DNA of 5,672 bases from Kineosporiaceae bacterium (GTDB taxonomy: Bacteria > Actinomycetota > Actinomycetes > Actinomycetales > Angustibacteraceae), in NCBI GenBank assembly GCA_027345905.1, contig DAIETC010000113.1, positions 1 through 5,672 of the forward strand, given 5' to 3'. A program made the position numbers and the translations under genes. Within the stretch, counting starts at the first letter, position 1, and each line of letters opens with the position of its first letter. The notes under the pieces were generated by a model. The model did not search any database and was not told where the DNA came from. It saw nothing but the letters and a program-made list of their open reading frames with translations. Shown here one piece after another: positions 1 to 5,672 of this stretch.

Positions 1-471
1 GTTCGTGGTCGGCGCGGGGGCCGGGGCTCCGGTCAGCAGCCGGACGACGCGGCTGACGAACGTGGCGTCGGGAACACTGCCCGTGACGGCGGCGGCGATT
101 CCCGCGCTGCCCAGCACGAAGGCGGCCGCCACCATGGCGGCGGTGCCCCGTCGCACTCTGACCATGCGCCCGGTGGGTTGCGGTGCGGGCGAGCGCACGG
201 GCAGCACGTGTGCGGCAGGGGCGGTGCGGACCGATCCGGGACGGCGCTCGGCTTGCCCCAGGGCAGCCGCAAGGGCCTGCGTCGCGAGCCGGTCCAGCCC
301 CGTCGGCAGGTCGCGGTCGACATCGGCGGCCAGGGCGCCAAGGAGCATGGCGACCGGTTCGGCGGCGAGCTGCGGGTGGGTTCGGCGCCCGCCCAGCTCG
401 TCGAGGAGCGCGTCGTCGTCCCGCAGGGCTCGCAACGAGAGCGGGCGGGGGGCGCTGTCGGGCGAGGTCAC
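1..471 (-). CDS. rsdA: Anti-sigma-D factor, RsdA-like, 3' end beyond window
   Basis: Reading from a GTG at 471 gives 157 codons with no stop before the left edge, so the C-terminus is missing. The GTG overlaps the sigma gene's TGA as GTGA, a 4-base overlap typical of translationally coupled sigma/anti-sigma pairs. The N-terminal part (residues 11-57) is acidic and helical, with a DDDALLDEL stretch at 18-26 and a PVAMLLGALAADVDRDLP stretch at 39-56. This resembles the short sigma-binding region of RsdA proteins, which lack the zinc-binding HxxxCxxC motif of other anti-sigmas; no cysteine is present here. A basic RMVRVRR stretch (102-108) precedes one hydrophobic segment (about 110-130, rich in Ala/Val/Gly), consistent with a single membrane span with the N-terminus inside. 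After it comes an Ala/Pro-rich part, presumably outside. The likely role is to hold the adjacent sigma factor at the membrane until released, probably by proteolysis (inferred from family). Identification rests mainly on position, size and layout. Confidence 0.78.
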   Translation of the reverse strand, partial: MTSPDSAPRPLSLRALRDDDALLDELGGRRTHPQLAAEPVAMLLGALAADVDRDLPTGLDRLATQALAAALGQAERRPGSVRTAPAAHVLPVRSPAPQPTGRMVRVRRGTAAMVAAAFVLGSAGIAAAVTGSVPDATFVSRVVRLLTGAPAPAPTTN

Positions 472-1076
472 GAGCGCTCACCCGCTAGGGCCCGCAGGCG
501 GGTCAGTGCCCGGTGCTGGGCGACGCGAACGGCGCCGGCGCTCATACCCAGAGCGCGCCCGGTCTCTTCGGCCGACCAGCCCGCAGCCACGCGCAGCAGC
601 AGGATCTCTCGGGCCGACTCGGGCAGCAGGGCCAGCAGAGCGCGCGCGTGGTCGGCCTCCCCGGACTGCACGGCGAGGTCCTCGGGGCCAAGTGCAGGGT
701 CTGCCTGCTCCGTGACCTGCTCGACCGGCTGCGGTCGGCGTACCGCTGAGCGCTGCACGTCGGCCACCTTGCGCGAGGCGATGGCGTAGACGAACGCCTC
801 GAAGGGCGCGCCCTCGTCCCGGTAACGCGGCAAGGCCGTCAGCACGGCGATGCACACCTCCTGCGCCGCGTCGTCCGCGGCATCCTGCGCGCCGGGGTGT
901 CCCCCGAGCCGCCCCCTGGCGTAGCGGTGCACCAGCTTGCGCACCGCCACGAGCAGCTGCTCGGTAGCCCCGGGCTCACCTTGGACGGCAAGGGCAGCCA
1001 GCGCCCGCAGGTCTGCGGACGCACGCTGTGACATCGCAGAACGCGAGCGCAGTGTTACGCCCTGCTTCGCCTCCAT
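468..1076 (-). CDS. sigD: RNA polymerase sigma factor, SigD/ShbA type
   Basis: A 202-residue sigma-70 family protein of two-domain (ECF) size. Region 2 spans about residues 40-112 (DDAAQEVCIAVLTALPRY at 68-85, then FEAFVYAIASRKVADVQRS at 92-110, the -10 recognition and melting part). Region 4 spans about 143-196 and holds the -35-binding helix-turn-helix (LPESAREILLLRVAAGWSAEETGRALGMS, then AGAVRVAQHRALTRLRAL). The sequence closely matches what I recall of Streptomyces ShbA (which drives the principal sigma gene hrdB) and mycobacterial SigD (stationary phase and stringent response); both sit beside whiD/whiB3 and groEL1. The gene directly upstream is bldM, 89 bases away; downstream it overlaps its anti-sigma gene. 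Start: ATG at 1076 is preceded by a modest GGGGTGG with a 4-base gap; an ATG at 1034 lacks any ribosome site, though it would trim a poorly conserved N-terminus. The symbol shbA would be equally valid. Confidence 0.9.
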   Translation of the reverse strand: MEAKQGVTLRSRSAMSQRASADLRALAALAVQGEPGATEQLLVAVRKLVHRYARGRLGGHPGAQDAADDAAQEVCIAVLTALPRYRDEGAPFEAFVYAIASRKVADVQRSAVRRPQPVEQVTEQADPALGPEDLAVQSGEADHARALLALLPESAREILLLRVAAGWSAEETGRALGMSAGAVRVAQHRALTRLRALAGERS

Positions 1077-1104
1077 CAGCCACCCCGGATCTTGACTGGT
1101 CGTG

Positions 1105-1131
1105 AGACTACCCGCGATCGGGTTGGCTCAA
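1105..1131 (-). promoter_or_regulatory. Possible promoter for the sigma gene
   Basis: In the 89-base gap between bldM and the sigma gene, the minus strand reads TTGAGC (1131-1126), 15 bases, then TAGTCT (1110-1105). TAGTCT fits the TAnnnT form of actinobacterial -10 boxes. The -35 is a partial match and the spacing is short (16 if the -35 is taken one base upstream as CTTGAG). Transcription would begin around 1098, about 20 bases before the ATG at 1076. The spacer holds CCCG-ATCG-CGGG, a short inverted repeat that could bind a regulator. Weak call from pattern alone; read-through from bldM is the alternative. Confidence 0.3.
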
Positions 1132-1165
1132 GTGCCGGAAGCGATAGTTGCGTACCGCCGCAGGC

Positions 1166-1780
1166 TCACTGGACCAAGCCCCAACGGAACCCAACCGCGA
1201 CCGCCTGAGCCCGGTCGGCGGCGGCGAGCTTGCGAAACAGCCGCCGGGCGTGGGTCTTGACGGTGTCCTCGGACAGGTACAGCTCCTTGCCGATCTCCGC
1301 GTTGGACTTGCCACGGCTCATCCCGGCCAGCACCTGCTGCTCCCGCTCGGTCAGGGCCGGGCGGCTGAGCGCACCGGCACCCGTGCCCGACGGCGCGCTC
1401 TGCCGGCGCCAGGCGGCGTCTGTGATGGCTTGAACGACGATGGTCGCCAGCTCCTCGCGCGAGGCGTCCTTCACGACGTACCCGCGAGCTCCAGCCCCGA
1501 TGGCCCGGGCGACGCCCTCGGAGTCCTCGGCGAGTGTGAGCATCAGGACTCCGGCCCCCGGGTGCAGGCCCACTAGGCGCCGGGTGGCCTCGGCACCGCC
1601 CAGGCCCGGCATCCGGACGTCCATCAGCACCAACGAGGGTCGCTCGACGGGCCAGCGGGCGATGACCTCTTCGCCGCTTGCCGCGGCCAGCACCCGGGTG
1701 ACACCTGGGATCGTCGCGATGGAGCGTCGCAACGTCTCGCGCACCAGCGGCGAGTCATCGCAGACCATGACCGTCGCCAT
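1166..1780 (-). CDS. bldM: Response regulator BldM (NarL/LuxR family)
   Basis: A 204-residue protein whose whole sequence resembles Streptomyces BldM (about 203 residues) as I recall it, including VCDDSPL near the start, LMDVRMPGLGG (52-62), ARGYVVKDASREEL (98-111) and LSEDTVKTHARRLFRKL (169-185). The receiver domain spans 1-120 with a full phosphorylation pocket: D8/D9, D54, T82 and K104. The LuxR-type helix-turn-helix is about 142-200. BldM in Streptomyces controls aerial hyphae and spore formation, acting as a homodimer or as a heterodimer with WhiI. Its D54 has been reported as dispensable there, so phosphorylation is not assured despite the intact pocket. The start at 1780 is chosen because GAAAGGA lies 5 bases upstream and the protein then begins MATVMVCDDSP like the family. 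An ATG at 1786 overlaps that ribosome site, and the longer 1843 start adds an Arg-rich non-family stretch. Neighbours are whiD, also a sporulation gene, one gene away, and the sigma gene 89 bases downstream. Confidence 0.95.
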   Translation of the reverse strand: MATVMVCDDSPLVRETLRRSIATIPGVTRVLAAASGEEVIARWPVERPSLVLMDVRMPGLGGAEATRRLVGLHPGAGVLMLTLAEDSEGVARAIGAGARGYVVKDASREELATIVVQAITDAAWRRQSAPSGTGAGALSRPALTEREQQVLAGMSRGKSNAEIGKELYLSEDTVKTHARRLFRKLAAADRAQAVAVGFRWGLVQ

Positions 1781-1923
1781 CAGCATCCTTTCGTCCCGGC
1801 CCCGATGCCGGTAGCGGCGTGCGGACCCTCGAAACCACACCATCGGCAGGCCAAGGCCGCAGCCTTAGCGAGGCGCCGCACAAGGCAAATGCCACAAGCC
1901 GGGTGTCTCACAAGCCGGGTGTC
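1781..1923 (-). promoter_or_regulatory. Upstream region of bldM, no clear promoter
   Basis: This 143-base gap separates the MerR/B12 gene from bldM and must carry any bldM-specific promoter. I see no strong sigma-A pair: the best candidate is a TTTGCC, 16 bases, TAAGGC set around 1891-1864 on the minus strand, which is poor. I found no CGTAAC-type -35 of the sigma-BldN class, which drives bldM in Streptomyces. The region holds four CACAAG hexamers (1879, 1893, 1909, 1925 on the plus strand), a small AAGGC-CGCA-GCCTT stem at 1853-1866 and an arm-symmetric GGCCAAGGCC at 1849-1858. No convincing terminator for the upstream gene is visible, so read-through into bldM is possible. Confidence 0.35.
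1786..1792 (-). promoter_or_regulatory. Ribosome binding site deciding the bldM start
   Basis: The minus strand reads GAAAGGA at 1792-1786, with TGCTG as a 5-base spacer before ATG at 1780. This favours the 204-residue product over the ATG at 1786, whose first base is the last base of the ribosome site, and over the in-frame start at 1843. Confidence 0.7.
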
Positions 1924-1930
1924 TCACAAG
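1893..1930. repeat. 16-bp tandem repeat, 2.4 copies, overlapping a stop codon
   Basis: The unit CACAAGCCGGGTGTCT occurs at 1893-1908 and again, identically, at 1909-1924, followed by a third CACAAG at 1925-1930 before the sequence diverges. The right end lies inside the MerR/B12 gene, whose stop codon (1926-1924) falls at the junction of the last units, so each unit repeats the gene's TTG-TGA end on the minus strand. It looks like a recent slippage duplication of the 3' end, or a set of spaced binding sites in the bldM upstream region. Confidence 0.9.
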
Positions 1931-2919
1931 ACGATGGAGACGACCAGGTCCACCGACTGCTGGAGCGAGAAGGCCCGGTGCACCGTCGGCGGCAGGTCCC
2001 TCGGCCATCCGGCGCCACCGACGAGCACACGCGGCGCCGGCCGGACGCGCTCCAGCTGGGCGAGGTGGGCGACCTCCGCCACCGGCATGCTGGCCGACAG
2101 GAACACCACACCGGGGCCGCTGCGGCGCACAGCGGACGCCAGCGCTTCCGGGGGGGTCCGGGCGCCGAGCTGACGGCAGCCGACGCCCCGCTCGGCCAGG
2201 GCCGCGGACAGTGCATGCAGGGGCAGCGTGTGCTGCTCCTCTTCCACGCAGGCGAGCAGGACCGGCCCGGCGTTGCTGGCCTCGCGAAGCCGCGCAACGC
2301 TCGAGCCCAGCACCGCCATGACGCACTCAGCGAACAGGTGCTCGACCTCCACACCTTCGCCCGTGACCGCCCAGCGCTCGCCCAGGCCGACCAACACCGG
2401 CGCGACCAGCGTGTCCCAGGTGGCGACCACGCCCTCAGCGGCGATCTGGCGGCGCAGCGTGTCGGTGACCGAGCCGGCGTCCAGCGCCATGCAGGCTCGG
2501 GCCAGCCCCCGCACGGCGGGCGAGGCCCGCGGCAGGGCCACGATTCGACCCCCGCCGCCGCGTGTGACGCCGGGAGCCTGCACCGGCTCCGGCGACGGAC
2601 CGCCGGGGACCAAGGCGATCACCGGCGCCAGGGCGGCGGCCTGCTCGACCACGTCCTGCTGGGCCAGCGCCAGGCGCGCCGCTTCGGCCGGGGCGACTCC
2701 TTCGTGGGTGAGCCGGCGCATGATCACCAAGCGGGCCAGATCTTGTGCCGAGTAGCGCCGATGAGCCCCGGCAGTATGGGCCGACGGCCCCAGCCCGTAC
2801 CGTCGCGCCCAGGTCCGCAACGTCGCGGGAGCGACCCCGAGTCTGCGGGCGACCGCGGCCACCGTGAGGGTAGGAGAGATGCCTCCTCCTCTCACTGCAC
2901 TGTCGCGTGAATCGCTCAC
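1924..2919 (-). CDS. MerR-family regulator with cobalamin-binding domain (CarH-like)
   Basis: With a GTG start at 2919 the protein has 331 residues. An N-terminal MerR winged helix (about 17-85) holds TLRTWARRYGLGPS and AHRRYS, matching the RYGL...GHRxYS pattern of MerR/CarH DNA-binding domains. A 40-residue Pro/Gly/Ala linker follows. A helical bundle (about 133-210) carries W183-x9-E193-H194, the W-x9-EH motif characteristic of CarH-type adenosylcobalamin sensors. A Rossmann-type domain (about 217-331) carries E228-Q-H230-T-L-P233, corresponding to the (D/E)xHxxG cobalt-ligand motif, plus LSAS near 274 and VGG at 300-302. The 36-residue distance from H194 to H230 fits the family. Two departures: the motif glycine is proline, and the residue after W183 is alanine where T. 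thermophilus CarH has the histidine that I recall binding cobalt after light. It likely represses nearby genes or its own. Start: a GTG at 3039 would add 40 residues, but that stretch is Arg-rich, has lower GC at third positions and no ribosome site; GTG 2919 itself has only a weak one. Confidence 0.85.
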   Translation of the reverse strand: MSDSRDSAVRGGGISPTLTVAAVARRLGVAPATLRTWARRYGLGPSAHTAGAHRRYSAQDLARLVIMRRLTHEGVAPAEAARLALAQQDVVEQAAALAPVIALVPGGPSPEPVQAPGVTRGGGGRIVALPRASPAVRGLARACMALDAGSVTDTLRRQIAAEGVVATWDTLVAPVLVGLGERWAVTGEGVEVEHLFAECVMAVLGSSVARLREASNAGPVLLACVEEEQHTLPLHALSAALAERGVGCRQLGARTPPEALASAVRRSGPGVVFLSASMPVAEVAHLAQLERVRPAPRVLVGGAGWPRDLPPTVHRAFSLQQSVDLVVSIVL

Positions 2920-3004
2920 CCGATGAGTGTGCCGAGGCCATACCCGCGCCGCCAGTCGATCAGTCAGGCGTGTCGCGCGCCGCAGCAAGGTCCCCGACGC
3001 CGGC

Positions 3005-3092
3005 AAAGCGCGCCAGTGTGCTCGGAAAAAACGCGCCACCTAGGGGGTTGAATCATGCGTGAAGCGGTTGTACGGTTACCAAAACGCGCCAC
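3005..3092. repeat. Three copies of a 12-bp element, possible operator
   Basis: AAAACGCGCCAC occurs exactly at 3028-3039 and 3081-3092, and a 10-of-12 variant AAAGCGCGCCAG lies at 3005-3016, all in the same orientation. The two exact copies start 53 bases apart, close to five helical turns, and bracket the candidate whiD promoter: one lies upstream of the -35 and the other at the predicted start of transcription. All three are in the divergent region between the MerR/B12 gene and whiD. This suggests a protein-binding site, with the MerR/B12 protein, WhiD or BldM as possible binders; which one is not shown by the sequence. Confidence 0.55.
3048..3076 (+). promoter_or_regulatory. Candidate sigma-A promoter of whiD
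   Basis: TTGAAT (3048-3053) and TACGGT (3071-3076) are separated by exactly 17 bases. The -35 matches four of six consensus bases including TTGA, and the -10 has the TAnnnT form common in actinobacteria. Transcription would start near 3083, leaving an untranslated leader of about 43 bases before the whiD ATG. It fits a principal-sigma promoter better than a WhiG- or BldN-type one. Confidence 0.5.
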
Positions 3093-3113
3093 AGATGATC
3101 CAACTTCGAGTCC

Positions 3114-3119
3114 AGGGAG
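3114..3119 (+). promoter_or_regulatory. Ribosome binding site of whiD
   Basis: AGGGAG lies 6 bases before the ATG at 3126 and fixes the start of whiD; the resulting N-terminus MAEISRLPGP matches the family's beginning. Confidence 0.8.
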
Positions 3120-3125
3120 CTAGTC

Positions 3126-3419
3126 ATGGCTGAAATCTCGCGCTTGCCCGGGCCGGTAGCCGACCTGTGGGAGTGGCAGTTGGACGGCGCTTGTCGGCGC
3201 GCCGACCCCGACGCCTTCTTCCACCCCGAGGGCGAGCGCGGCCCGACTCGCCGACGTCGTGACGAGGCGGCCAAGGCGGTCTGCGCCACCTGCCCGGTTC
3301 TTCAGCAGTGCCGGACGCACGCCCTGACCGTGCGTGAGCCGTACGGCGTGTGGGGCGGAATGAGCGAGGATGAGCGCGAGCGCGAGTACCAGCGCCGCTC
3401 GTTGCCGCGAGCCAGCTAG
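3126..3419 (+). CDS. whiD: WhiB-family iron-sulfur regulator WhiD/WhiB3
   Basis: A 97-residue Wbl protein. The four cluster-binding cysteines are C23, C53, C56 and C62 (C-x29-C-x2-C-x5-C), followed by the GVWGG turn at 74-78 and a short basic tail (EREREYQRRSLPR) that would contact DNA. The N-terminus RLPGPVADLWEWQLDGACR and the FFHPEGERG segment (31-39) are those of the WhiD (Streptomyces) / WhiB3 (Mycobacterium) subgroup. Such proteins carry an oxygen- and NO-sensitive [4Fe-4S] cluster and act with the principal sigma factor's region 4; WhiD is needed for late spore maturation, WhiB3 for redox and lipid control. It is the only plus-strand gene here, divergent from the MerR/B12 gene and convergent with groEL1, which matches the known whiD/whiB3 neighbourhood. 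The tail is a little shorter than in S. coelicolor WhiD. In mycobacterial nomenclature the symbol would be whiB3. Confidence 0.95.
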   Translation: MAEISRLPGPVADLWEWQLDGACRRADPDAFFHPEGERGPTRRRRDEAAKAVCATCPVLQQCRTHALTVREPYGVWGGMSEDEREREYQRRSLPRAS

Positions 3420-3436
3420 GCGCACCTCGCCTGCGT

Positions 3437-3471
3437 CGAAGGCCCGCTCCCAAGCAGGGAGCGGGCCTTCG
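3437..3471. terminator. Bidirectional terminator between whiD and groEL1
   Basis: A perfect 15-bp inverted repeat (arms 3437-3451 and 3457-3471, core GGCCCGCTCCC / GGGAGCGGGCC) with the 5-base loop AAGCA. It begins 17 bases after the whiD stop and lies about 50 bases beyond the groEL1 stop, between convergent genes. The tail is not U-rich on either strand, which is usual for GC-rich actinobacterial terminators. The symmetry means it can serve both transcripts. Confidence 0.88.
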
Positions 3472-3523
3472 TCGTACAGCCGGACCGGCGCGTTACGCCC
3501 TTACGAGCGCGAGCGGACGCCGG

Positions 3524-5146
<1,623 letters not shown>

Positions 5147-5172
5147 GGGTGTGTCCCTTTCGGCGGTTGGCT

Positions 5173-5226
5173 ACGTGAAACGCCCCGGCAGCTCCGGTGG
5201 TCCGGGCCGCCGGGGCGGTGTCACGT
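5173..5226 (-). other. Long hairpin between groES and groEL1
   Basis: The arms are ACGTGA (5173-5178) plus CGCCCCGGC (5181-5189), and GCCGGGGCG (5209-5217) plus TCACGT (5221-5226). They form a 9-bp inner and a 6-bp outer perfect stem separated by a small 2/3-base internal loop. The 19-base apical part itself contains CCGG-TGGT-CCGG, which can form a further small stem. It occupies the gap between the two cistrons, ending just before the groEL1 ribosome site. Likely roles are partial termination, transcript stabilisation or an RNA processing site; processing between groES and groEL1 has been reported in M. tuberculosis, as I recall. No U-rich tail follows. Confidence 0.75.
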
Positions 5227-5271
5227 GCCGCAGCGGGCTGCGGCGGGGGTTCGTGCGGGGTGCTGCTGGTG

Positions 5272-5568
5272 CTACTTGACGACGACGGCGAGGACGTCAC
5301 GCGCGGAGAGGATGAGGAACTCCTCGCCGCCGTACTTGACCTCGGTGCCGCCGTACTTGCTGTAGATGACCTTGTCGCCGACCTGGACGTCGAGCGGAAC
5401 CCGCACGCCGTTGTCGTCGACCCGGCCCGGACCGATCGCGAGGACCTCGCCCTCCTGGGGCTTCTCCTTCGCGGTCTCCGGGATGACCAGGCCAGAGGCC
5501 GTTGTCTGCTCGGCCTCGAGGGCCTTGACGACGATGCGGTCCTCGAGCGGCTTGATGTTGACCGACAC
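5272..5568 (-). CDS. groES: Co-chaperonin GroES (Hsp10)
   Basis: A 98-residue GroES of typical length, beginning (V/M)SVNIKPLEDRIVVK. It contains the mobile loop that docks on GroEL (EAEQTTASGLVIPETAKEKPQEG, about 18-40, with the hydrophobic LVI at 27-29), the GPGR turn at 46-49, and the YSKYGGTEVKY and LILSARDVLAVV strands of the barrel. It caps the GroEL ring during folding. The GTG start at 5568 is chosen because GGAGGT lies 6 bases upstream and the product matches the family N-terminus; an in-frame start at 5616 would add 16 residues (rich in His and Arg) that read through this ribosome site. It is the first gene of the groES-groEL1 operon. A probable HrcA operator lies about 100 bases upstream at the window edge. 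Confidence 0.96.
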   Translation of the reverse strand: MSVNIKPLEDRIVVKALEAEQTTASGLVIPETAKEKPQEGEVLAIGPGRVDDNGVRVPLDVQVGDKVIYSKYGGTEVKYGGEEFLILSARDVLAVVVK

Positions 5569-5574
5569 TTCGTG

Positions 5575-5580
5575 ACCTCC
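5575..5580 (-). promoter_or_regulatory. Ribosome binding site deciding the groES start
   Basis: GGAGGT on the minus strand (5580-5575), preceded by more purines (AAAGG), with a 6-base spacer to the GTG at 5568. It is the strongest ribosome site in the window and excludes the upstream in-frame start. Confidence 0.85.
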
Positions 5581-5665
5581 CCTTTGGGAATGTCGATGAT
5601 GAGTACGACCTGTCATTGGCGCGGGCCTCGTGCCGCCGTCGCGGGGGTCGGCAGTTGGCTCACGA

Positions 5666-5672
5666 CTGGCAC
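5666..5672. promoter_or_regulatory. Probable half of a CIRCE (HrcA) operator cut by the window edge
   Basis: The window ends in CTGGCAC. The CIRCE element is an inverted repeat of roughly TTGGCACTC-N9-GAGTGCCAA in actinobacterial groES promoters, so this is seven bases of one nine-base arm, placed about 100 bases upstream of groES where CIRCE is expected. The remaining bases and the other arm would lie outside. The rest of the leader (5581-5665) shows no clear -10/-35, which suggests the promoter is also beyond the edge. Short match, so only moderate certainty. Confidence 0.5.

Noticed and set aside
5..789. Overlapping plus-strand open frames of about 200-240 codons opposite the sigma and anti-sigma genes
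   Set aside because: Arg/Ala/Ser-rich shadow translations without ribosome sites or domains; the minus strand has recognisable sigma regions 2 and 4.
2882..2892. Strong Shine-Dalgarno-like AGAGGAGGAGG on the minus strand within the MerR/B12 gene
   Set aside because: No ATG, GTG or TTG lies 5-10 bases downstream; the next in-frame GTG is 19 bases away, already at the start of the helix-turn-helix. Probably just Arg/Gly codons, although a start near here would explain the weak site at 2919.
1819..2910. A 363-codon plus-strand open frame opposite the MerR/B12 gene
   Set aside because: The product is a biased Arg/Gly/His/Gln-rich string, while the minus strand encodes a clear two-domain regulator.
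2920..3039. N-terminal extension of the MerR/B12 protein from a GTG at 3039
   Set aside because: The 40 extra codons are Arg-rich with lower GC at third positions, no ribosome site precedes the GTG, and the stretch overlaps the repeated elements of the control region. It cannot be fully excluded.
5569..5616. Longer GroES starting at 5616
   Set aside because: The added residues are His/Arg-rich, not part of the family, and their codons read through the GGAGGT ribosome site.

Overview
The window is very GC-rich and densely coding, with strong G/C bias at third codon positions and GTG starts. Its gene content points to an actinomycete, probably one that differentiates. Right to left it holds groES and groEL1 (minus strand), whiD/whiB3 (plus strand), then four minus-strand genes: a MerR-type regulator with a cobalamin-binding domain, bldM, an RNA polymerase sigma factor of the SigD/ShbA type, and the start of its anti-sigma factor, which runs off the left edge. 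From memory, Streptomyces has whiD-bldM-shbA clustered near groESL1, and Mycobacterium has rsdA-sigD-...-whiB3-groEL1-groES. This window combines both: bldM as in Streptomyces and a sigD/rsdA pair as in mycobacteria. The genus cannot be named from sequence alone.

Region by region: 1-1076 is a sigma/anti-sigma operon whose two genes overlap by 4 bases (GTGA). 1077-1165 is a short gap with a possible promoter for the sigma gene. 1166-1780 is bldM. 1781-1923 is a 143-base gap with a 16-bp tandem repeat reaching into the stop codon of the gene before it. 1924-2919 is the MerR/B12 regulator. 2920-3125 is the divergent control region for that regulator and whiD, with three copies of a 12-bp element, two of them bracketing a good candidate whiD promoter. 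3126-3419 is whiD. 3437-3471 is a perfect 15-bp hairpin, a bidirectional terminator between the convergent whiD and groEL1. 3524-5568 is the groES-groEL1 operon, with a long hairpin between its genes. The right edge appears to cut through a CIRCE (HrcA) operator.

Taken together, the window is a cluster of developmental and stress regulators: a Wbl iron-sulfur protein, an atypical response regulator, a sigma factor with a membrane anti-sigma factor, and a chaperonin operon. The most unusual part is the MerR/B12 protein between whiD and bldM. It carries the W-x9-EH motif and cobalt-ligand histidine typical of CarH-type adenosylcobalamin photoreceptors, with notable substitutions. It may couple light or cobalamin status to the whiD/bldM circuit; this is inference.
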